Position numbers and translations under genes: made by a program
Part shown: positions 50,901 to 61,707 of the stretch, piece by piece
Layout of the letters: each line of letters begins with the position of its first letter
Position numbering within the stretch: position 1 is the first letter of the stretch
The notes under the pieces: model-generated
The model's database searches: none
What the model was told of the DNA's origin: nothing
What the model saw: the letters and a program-made list of their open reading frames with translations, nothing else
Assembly (NCBI GenBank): GCA_013350335.1
Contig: CM023539.1
Coordinates: 38,984,631-39,048,630 of the forward strand
Length of the DNA: 64,000 nt
Source: Chimonanthus salicifolius
Lineage: Eukaryota; Streptophyta; Magnoliopsida; Laurales; Calycanthaceae
Reading direction: 5' to 3'

Positions 50901-52571
50901 TTTTTTAACTACACCTGGTTGTACCAAGTACTACCCTTCTCCAAAAGGGTGAAAGTATTTTAAAAAATTACAAAAAGAAACTGAAATGTTTATAAACTGA
51001 TGATTATATGTGATATGTTTTGCTTTTAAGGCCAATATTTTAAAAATTGACTTGGATCGCAAAGGAAAAAATCAGGTTTTAGTAAAACGAGCACATTTAT
51101 TGTAAAATGTTACTAAAAACTGTAAATTCTTAAAAATTGGTATTCAAGTATTAAGATTTTATGTAAAATTCGTATCGTATTATAAGATTCAAATCGTAAC
51201 TTGTAAGATTTTGACAAGTATGCTTTCTAATGCCGAAGGAAAAAAGGAGTTGGTTTCTGAGTGACTTCATGCCTTCCTATGTTTCTAAAATTTTGTCTGA
51301 ATCCCTTCATAACATGCATTGATTTCACATTGCAGACTGTGGAGCTGACAAATGATGCTCTGGAGTTCCTAAAAGGGATCTTCTCCTTGTTTGACATTGA
51401 TGGTGTACGTATTACTTTCTACGTCATTCTCAATGATGTCAAGGTAACTTTTGTGCTTTATAATGTGTAACCTATTGTGTAAAAAGCTCCTGAGAGAGAG
51501 GTTCCACGTGTCATGTCACCATCTAAAAGGTTCCTTATAGAACCTGCTTTTCATTATCCCTAATCGAACCACAGCTTTGGTTGGTTTGCATTCATCCTGA
51601 TATTGGCAACTTGGTATTTGATCTTGTTCTTTCTTTCTTATTATCAGGCATTTTATCTTGTTCTTTTTCTATATCATCATCTTCCATCTCTCATACATCT
51701 GAAAGAACCAATCATCACTGTGTGGAGAGATAATATACTCATACCAAGTATATGATCAGAAAACCCAACCCTTGACATCTACACGGGAAAACAAATTGTC
51801 TCCTTTTGGTTCATAATAAATTAATTAGAATAAATGCCTTTTCTAAGAATCATCTACATATCATTGTAATTAGTTTCTACAAATTGAAATTAGAAAATAC
51901 GGGTTTTTGATAGGGTAGAGTTGAAATATGGAACTAAAAAAGCTTGACCCTGAACCCCAAGGGGTAATCCCAATTGGTTTGGGAGCAAGATCTCTAGAGG
52001 GAGATCTTGGGTTCAAACCATGGGAGCTCCAATGAAAGGCCACTTCCCATGGGAATATGTATAGAGTAAGGTCCCATCGATTTACCCAGTGTGTGCGGAT
52101 ACGGGGGTTTTCACACACCCCGGAGGACTAGTCGGGTGTGACACTTGGACACCTCTGGACCTTAAAAAAAAAAAGCTTGACCCTGGATATATGGGAAAAT
52201 GGCCAAGATAGATGATATTGATGAAATTGAAAATTTGCTTGGCTTTTCCCTTTTCTCTTGGGGCATGTTTTGTGTTTCTACAGACGAGAAAGTTGTAGAG
52301 GAAAATCAACTTTAACCATGAAAAACCCTCCACAGGAAAGTGATACCCTTGCAAATGACCCTTCAGATGGAAAAATTAACATCTTCTATGAGCATGAATG
52401 CACATTTTCGTTGAAAATCCCATCTTGTTGCAAACATGAGGAAATAATAAGGAATGTTGTAAACCACCTTGCTTTTTGAAAAAGTGCTCCATTGCTCTTA
52501 AAGCAGACTTGCAAATGAAGCATATCATTTGGAGTAGCTAGCATTGCAGATTCTTCTCTGACAGTTAGTGA

Positions 52572-52602
<31 letters not shown>

Positions 52603-55600
52603 GAAACAACTTATCCATGTTTATTAGATAATTTTAGACAAAAGAACAGAATCCCTCCTTGAGTAGTGTAGTTATTTTTTAGTTTTGATATTAGATCATT
52701 TAATAATGTTACTTGGTTCATATTTCCCCTTATTCTGACTTATGGAACTTTTGGCTTCCAGGATAGGGTCCTACGGTCTGTTGAGCTTGATGATCTTTTC
52801 TCAACTGCACCAGAAAAGTGAGTGTCCTTTTGTTTTTTGTTTTAGAGATGACTGGCTTGTTCTTTTTTCCTTTATAAGCTGTTTCGGTTATGATATTTTC
52901 CTGTATGAGATAAACAGCTTTAATCATTCAAATGGATCTTCGTTGCAAAGGTTGTAAACTAAGTACATACATGGTTATTTATTTATATTTTGTCTGGGGT
53001 ACTAAGAGAAGGAAAGTTTGAATAACTCATTATAATGATAATCTCGCTACTTGCATTGAGTTATTTTTGAAAATCTGCATTTATTTTCAGAATGGTAAAA
53101 TTTTATTAAATGAGTTTTTCTGCTACTCTTGTCCATTAAGGGCGATTTTTATTTCAGTTTATTTTCTGAATTCCAATTCTCAAGGTATCCTTTACATCTT
53201 GAACTAACCATTTAGAATGTTGAGAAACTCTACACACACAAACACACTCATATAGTGCGGATCCTCTAAGAACTGGTTTGACGGTTTTCCGTCGCCTAGG
53301 CCCACATGGATGGGTGGGTTTGAAAGGTCTTGGCTTTTATATAGTGCATGTGCCTATGAAATTTCATCCAATTTGCGTAAGTCCTTCATCCAAACTTTGG
53401 TTTGTGGGACCTATAGTAGACTCAATAATCCAACCCCTCCCCCTCCCCCCCTTTACTCACACCTACCTTTCATGAATCACATATATGCCCAAATTGACAC
53501 TAATCTGACATTCAATGCTCGTTGATCTAACCCATTGACATTTAATGCTCCCATGTCCTATCTTTTCTAGTTTGCTGAGTTCGACATCTCGCACTTTTGT
53601 TGGACTTCGATACTTGCACCTGTACCAATGCAATACTCGCACAAATATATATCTTTTGAAGCGAAAAACACACAAATGTAGTACATGAATTGTATTTGAC
53701 CCTGTGGACGTAGGATTAAAGTGAATTGTGCCCTAAAATAAGAAATCTGAATCATAACTACTGCTATATGCTCATAATATGCAATTAAAATACTCATTTA
53801 AGATGTTAGTACTCTGTAATCAGTGACTAAAACATGATCCCAGGCAATAACGTCACACAATCAAAAGATACAAAGAGATCCATGACATGCAAGCATATTA
53901 AACCCATAAGTGATCACATTTTGAGTTAAGGCTCCAAATTTCCTAAGATCATATTCAAGTTGTCTTAAAATTCCCCACACAAGTGAAAAGTACAGTTTCA
54001 TAATGGATAATTGAGTCCTACCTGAATCCTAACCCTAAAAACACCTGAAATAGGTCTACGAAAGGGACTCTTTTTTGTTTTTGGGGGCGGGGCACCTGAA
54101 ATAGGTCTACGAAAGGGACTCTTTTTTTTTGGGGGGGGGGAGGGGGGTGGGTTGTTGGGTTGGTTTCTGCACAAAATAGTTCATGGTAGGGTGGAAAACC
54201 AAAACAGAGGGCAAAAGGGTTCAAGAAGGAACCCAAAAGACTATGTATGTATGGTCGTATGACCAGGTGGGGTTTGGATTATGACGGCCTACGGAGCCAA
54301 GATCTGGCCCTTGCTTGGTCCGTTTTGGGTTTGTTTGTGATTTTTAGGTTGTTTAGGGTTCCAAAAAATGTGAAAAAATTGGGGAAAAGTTGGAGAAGAA
54401 AGAAAAGGAGAAGAAGAAAAGATTGGGAGGAGGAGAAAGGATGGAAGACAGTTTCCCTTGAGTCACACCAAGGGAGAGATGGAGCCACACCACGTGTCTT
54501 CGCAAGAGTATGCAAAAAGTTTCTTCACTTGCATTCTATTATCAAATAATGGGTGCTTACATGTATTTATAAGAAAACTTAAGAAACCCTAGTGACACAA
54601 TCATGTGTGCCACGTGTGTGAACAATACAAACCGTCCAAAATAACTTATTACATCCCATGAAGTTTGATACTCAAATAAAACAAAATAAACAATAAAATA
54701 AACTTTTTTAATCAACTACTAAACTCAAATAATGATAATGATAACTCCAATTGGCTGGACAGTTATGTTGAAATGAACAGCTAGATTAGGCCTTCCAAGC
54801 AATCTAGTAACAGATCTATGCACAAAAGTTGGATTTGATGGCCATCTCCCAACCATATTGTCCTGACGGCTGCGTGCTGTTGCCTTCCGAGATATCTGTT
54901 GACCCAGAAGCCATCATAGATGTCCTTGTTACCTGTATTTTTGGGAGCACACTACAATTTCATTATTATTTATCATTATTTTTGCTCAATGTATTATGGA
55001 GAATTGATGTTGAGTTGATCTTCTCCTGCAATTTCAAGATTTTTTCTATTATATTTTAATGTTTGTTACCTTCACATGTTATTTTGTGAAAGACAGTCCT
55101 TGGACTGAATATCCATTTAAGGATTCTGCCGGAAAAAAATGCATTGGGAGGGTTGACACTTGATGGATTTTTGTCAGAGGTATGTATTTCTGTGCTTAGT
55201 TTAGTTACACTGATTTCTTTCTGGATTCTTGACATGGAATACTTTTCTTTCCAAATTCAAAATTTGTTATTTTATCCTGTCCTAATGTTAATCTGTTCCA
55301 AACCATGTCTGCTTATGATAAAAAAGGGATCCTACTTCCAACTGTTCAAATATGTTTGAGCTTCACATGCAGTTATCAAATTTGCTGAAATGCCCTTCCT
55401 GCTAACTATCTGAAACTTACAACTGTTCATAGCATCTTGGAGCTTTGTCTTTGTTTTCAAGTTTGCTGTATTGCTCTATGAATGAGGCAGCTTCATTTTG
55501 ATTGTCATAATTTAATAGTTATTGCCGCTATCAATTGAGCAAATCAACTAATGAAATTCAATTGATCAGTATTGCCTTGGTTTCAGGACAAAGGGGTGTT

Positions 55601-58600
55601 GCAAAATAATTTGCAATCTTGTTTACGAGTCGTAGTGTTTCAGGTATTTCTTGGTGTGCATTGTGTTATGTGATGAGGTTATAATGAATGCACGACTTCA
55701 GGGAAATGATTTCCGTAATGAGGAGATTTATTTCCCTTTCCTTTTGTTTTAAATCCCCTAAATAGGGTACATTGGAAGGAAACTATTGATTGAGTTTATA
55801 AAATAATTCTAGATTTAGCTTCTAGGTCACTTGGTTTGTAAATATTTTTGGGTTCTTAGTTGTTGTAGAAGACTATATCTTTATCATGGTCATCAAACTT
55901 CCAAGGAAGTAGGAGGCGTCTTGTTTTATGGTCATGAGAGCATCAATGTAATCCGGAGTGTTCCTAAGTCTTTTATCTCTCTCTCTCTCTCACAAAAAAA
56001 AAAGGGATGAAATTGGGAAATTTGGGTGCTGTAATTATGGATTTAGTTGGATTTGATTGAGATGTTATTATGGGTTTTTGACCTGTCTTTAGTATAGGGA
56101 GATAACACCGAGTACTGACCACATGTTTGACATTAGACTAGGTAGGTTCTGGAATAGTCCCAAGTGAATTACCAAGTTTGGTTCTGACGTCCACATGGAT
56201 CTTAACAAGTTGGGGCCAAGCGAGAAAATTGTTCCTATTAGTGAAGCATTAGTACTAGAGATTTTGGATCTGTTTCACCATTGCCCTACCATTTTTTAAA
56301 ATGCCCCCATTTCCACACCATTGTCTGGTGGAGGGTTCAAAGATGAATAGCTAATTTTGGATACAATATCCAAAACCATTCAAATAATAACAATATTGAA
56401 GCAAAAAATACTATAATCCAAGATCCCCATGAACATCCAAAAAGCAACAGCAAATATCTCAATATCTGTTAGAGGCTGAAAAATACTATCAATCAAGAAA
56501 GCGAACTTACTGAAAACAACACAACACCTCAAATAGGACTCTCACAGCATAAATGCCAAAAAGCCTTGAGATGAATGCAAAAATTAATCAAATGTCAGCA
56601 AATATGATAGATAGATCTACTAGGGAACATGGAGTTATGAAGTTATCCTTGGATTGTCAAGACTGAAAGTAAAGAATGAAAAGAAAAGAAAGAATACCTG
56701 GGTAGTTAAACAGTTAAATGGCACAAATGTGGATTACTTTTTTTTTTTTAAGAAAATAGATTGAGTATATATAGATTCATTTTCTCAAAAGAGGCAGGTG
56801 TAGGTGTTCTGGTTACAGATTCTTCTGTAGGAATCATTGCTTCTTTCTACGAGTTTACGATTGGGGAAAATGCAAATGTCATTAAGGTTTTCTGCTGTAC
56901 TTAAGGGATGCAGACTTCTTGAATCATTCTAAGTTTCAGATGCTATTATTCGAGGGGATTCTAGAAGAGCTGTTGCTTGGGCTACCTTGAACTTTCTTCA
57001 CCCTTGATGACCAGTGGATCATATTGAAGAGATTAGAAGCCTTAATTGATGAGACATCATTCAGATTGTCATGTTCTTAGATCAGCCAATAGTGATGCAG
57101 ATCCTCCGGTGTGTATGGGAGTAAACTTGTCTTAATGCAGTTTTTATTACTCTAATAATTATCTTTCACAAAAAAAATAAAAAAAATCTTTGTTTAGCTT
57201 TATTTTGCTCTAGTCAGGCTCTCTGAAAGCCTTTGACATTTTGTTCGTGTATTTCCTCTCGTTTCTTCTAATCTAATCTATCACCTGCTTCATCATGTAC
57301 GCATGTGTGTATATCCCCTTCGACGACCCTCCCTCCCTCGATTTTTTTTTTTTTAGACTGCAACAAGCCTCGAGCAACAGTTCTAGGAACAGTTTTACTA
57401 TTCACTTTTGATCCGTATGGATACTGTTCATTGGCCTTCGAAACCACCACCACCCTATTCATTTTGGGGCTCTCCTTCCATCCATCAGGTGGGTCTTAGG
57501 GTTTGGTACATTGTAGGACCCCTTATCTTCATTCTCATTTTCGCGTCAAGGGACGCTAGGAACAGTTTTTTTTTAGACATGATGACGAAAGCCATCTCTC
57601 GCTCTCAACTTGATGATGTTTTTAGCAAGCTGGGCTTGATTGATATCTTTGCACCAACTTGAGGGAGAGTGTCGTAGGATATGGTGTATCACGTTTTAGA
57701 CATGTGTGGGTTGCCTTTTAGATATTGTTAGATTTATTGATTGTAAACGATTGTAACTGATTTTTCTTTCCTTCAACTCGCCTTGATTGGTTCTGTCATG
57801 CCCCGCCTTCCAACACCTAAACGGGCGTGATCTGACTGCACAATTTTAGATCACCTATTGTCCAAAAAGGGTCTTACATCATAAATTAATAAATCCGTGG
57901 CTATATTTTTTTTTTTTCAAACAAATATGTATATAATTCAAGCCACCGGATTCCTCGTGTCCACAACATGCTGAATGACTGGACACTTCCATTCATCATT
58001 CCATATAACTTAGAGAGAGAAAATATTCCATCACGTGAAGATTTCTAAGCTCACAAATTTACTCACATTCCTATACTAACAAAAAACATAACGTTCTCAA
58101 ATTTACTCAATACTTGAATTTATCATCTAAGTTTCAACAAACCAACTAAACAAATCAACAAATTCCTCGAAGAGTCTCAAATCTAAATAAAGATCCAATT
58201 TATAATCTAATCTAAATACTAAATTCTTCAATAATCTATGCAATTCCAAGCATCCTCCAACGACTCGTCGTCTTCTAAGCTCAATTTTGGTTATCATCCA
58301 GGCCCAAGTCCAAGGGATTGCCTGCAATGTAAGGGATGAGCTCCATGCCCAGTGAAGAAAACAACAATACATACATGGAATATGATATCTTTACTTTCTC
58401 ACATAATATTTCAAGCAAACTTATATAACAATTTATTTCATGCTCATGCCTTATGTAATAATGTAATGCTCAATGTAAAATGCCATACTCCAACCCATCA
58501 TTTAAATCTACTGATATTTGGTGGCCTTCCCGACGAATCGAGGATAACACAACATCGCCTTAGTGGCCTTCCCACCTAAAGTGAGGATAACACCACCTAT

Positions 58601-61600
58601 CACCAAATAACAGCCCTCATAACTTGTCACAGATATCACATCTCTTCCACTGTAGTGGTCTTCCCACTTAAAGTGAGGCTAACAACACTGTCATCGTGGT
58701 CTTTGTGACAATCATAGATCACACCCTCATACCCAATGCTATGAATATGAGAATGCTATTCTCAATAAACATAATCAACTATTCATAATACGCTTATAGA
58801 ATCATGAATCTCAGTCAAAACAGATTATAGCATAGCCAACATCCCATTCACCATAACATGCATATAACATGCATAACATGGCAGTAGTCCAAGCATCATA
58901 ATATTAGAATAATATAAACCAACATTCAAACATGCCCAATCAAGATTAATAGTTCAACAATACCATACAAATAATCATCAATCAACGAATATAAATCATT
59001 GGATCTTTCAATAACATTAATGGTTAGATTCCACAATCCGGGCGGTCTGAGTCTCCTCACGGCCAATAGAATGTTTAGCCAAAATCTCCCTTACACTACT
59101 GTGAGTGAATATCGAATTACTGCCATTATTAACATACATCCAGTCCATTCTAGATCCAACAATTATATTCCAATCACACAACATAATACAATATTTTCAT
59201 TGCCTAAACACATAATATAAGGAATTATGTCCAAAGGTATGTAGTGAAATATTTCCCTCACCTAGAATTTCGTGAAATACAAATGAGAAGTCCGCTTAGC
59301 TTCCAAGTGATAATTAGTCTTGAATACCAAAGTTTGCTGCGAATATGTTTTAAAGATTCCAATTACTATTAATATTTCTTCTAACAAATACTTCTAAAAC
59401 TAAATCGGTGTATGAGGATTATTAAACATGGGTGCTGGATGCTGCCCTCACCTATGGATGCTGAAAATAAAAGGTTAAGAGGCTAGGTACAAGATGGTTT
59501 TATATCTCAGATCCAAGCTGGACATTAACAAGGCTGGTTTAAGCATCCAGTTTTGGGCAGAATGAGGACAGGTTTTATTGACCAGATATGAGTGAAGTTC
59601 TGGGACTAGACAGCCAACATCAACAGTTTGGAGACTGAAAATCAGTTCTTGCCATCAAATATTTAACTCCAAGGTCGGGGCTGGTTTTCTCTTGGTTTAA
59701 ATATATACTCGTGTGTATGAGATACTATCGTAAATTCCCAAAGTTCAAACCAATTAAAAAAAAATCATCTTAAGCAAATGAAGAGATTAAAATAAATATG
59801 AAAGTACCAGAACCCATTTTCAAGGTTCGGCTGAGAAGGCAGGAAAAACACCAAAGATAGAATTAATGAACAACCAATTGAAATAATTAGAAGAAAAAAA
59901 GAGGAGGGAGGAATGAAATCCACTGTCAAGGTTTGGCCTTGGATCTGTAAGAAAATGGTTTAACTCATAAAAAGTAATTAAGCTTTGGCTTAAAGTAGGA
60001 AGGTTTAAATTTCTTCAAATTCAGTTTGATATGTAAACTAAACAGAGAACCAAAAATACATAGGTATATATATATATATAAAATAAAGGCTTCTACACTT
60101 TTGTATTAGTAAAAACTTGTGTTTCAAATCACATATTCTTGAAATAAATAAATAAGTAGGATTGAAACTATATATATAATCATATATAGTTCTAAATAAA
60201 TAGGTATTTTAACAACAATTCGTAACTAAAACTTGTCCTCATTCATGTGACTTTGGATAAAAGTAATAATATGTCGCAGATGATAAGAAAAGCACATGGT
60301 ATAGGGTTTAGAAGCATATTAGGTCCCAAACAACCTTTAAGGAAACTACAGAACTGGAGTTATTTTAAATAAATAAGTTCTTAAACAAAACAAAAAGAAC
60401 AAAGAAAGACCCAATCTGTAAAGTTTGAAATTGAGAACAGTCAAGGAAAATCCACGAACGGATCTGTCCTCGTTTGAAAGAATAGTACCATGGTTGTGTT
60501 TTAACTTGGGTGAGGAAGTATGGCTGCATAACCGTGGGTCTTGATGGTGTTGGCATCAGGTTCAGGCAGCAGTAACAAAGAAGGGAGGGGAAAAAGTAAA
60601 AGAAAACAGGACAAAAGAGATGATGCTTACCTGGCGACAGTGAAAGAATTGATAGTTGAGAAGTGGCTGCAATACAACGATGGTTGACTGGTTCCTGAGC
60701 GATAGTGAGCAACCACGAAAAGGGGGTGTATCGATCGGGAAGAAGAGCTTGGCTAGAATCGTAGGAATTTATAAGGAAGGGGGTTGGCTGGGTTTTCAAA
60801 TTTGGATTTGATGAGTAAAAATGGAAGTTATTAGGTGGAGAGGCAAGCCTTGTTTCCGTTTTGGAGAAGGAAAGGAGATGAGAGGAGAGGAGAAATCGAA
60901 TTTGGGCAAAACTTCCTTCAGATGTGACGATGGAGATTTGGGTCGGACAAGGAAAGAAAGGGGAATTGTGGCTTCTTTCCATCGAGGGTCTTAGGGGTTT
61001 TTGATACATGTTTTCGAGAGGAGAGATATTTAGAAGGAGCCGAAGAGGTGTGGGTTTCCAAAGGGCTCACACGACTTAGAATAGATCTCGGGTTTTAGGG
61101 TCAGGTTTCTATTTTTTTTTTTTTTATATGTCTCTCTTATTTCTTTATTTCCCTTTGATCATTTTAAAACATTGACTAAATTCAGTTAATTAAAGTTGGA
61201 ACTTATTTATTGACCCGAGTTGTTTAATTATTTAAATTCAAGTTAATTCAATCAAGGGTGTGGTCCTGAGGGTCAAGTCAAATGTTTGATTTTAAAATTT
61301 TAATAAAATAATTCTAATTTAAAATCTAACTTTGGGAATTAAAATCTAATTTGCTAATTAAATTTCTCCATACACTTTATTTCAACTCGAGGGGATAAAT
61401 TTCAAAATTCTAAGTAAGGGAAAAAGGTGTGTGTGCATTGGGGAACCTAAATTAATTCAATTTTACGTTTTATGTATGGTTATTTAGTTTTATTTTAAAC
61501 AATAGAAAATAACACACAATTTCACACAAACTCAATCAAGAGACCTATTTACCATTTACCCCGATTCGATTGACCCGCTACTCTGGATCGGGTCATTACA

Positions 61601-61670
61601 GGTTCTGTGTACTCTACTTATACATCTATCCTTCTTTGATAGAAGAACAAGCAATACAATATACAAAGAA

Positions 61671-61707
<37 letters not shown>

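Noticed and set aside
51953..52025. Possible tRNA gene in intron 6
   Set aside because: It has a poly(A) tail and a perfect 12-bp target duplication, which define a SINE insertion.
60365..61009. 214-codon minus-strand frame
   Set aside because: It lies inside the 3.8-kb solo LTR, shows no family motif, and its composition (Phe/Ser/Leu-rich) matches translated AT/CT-rich DNA.
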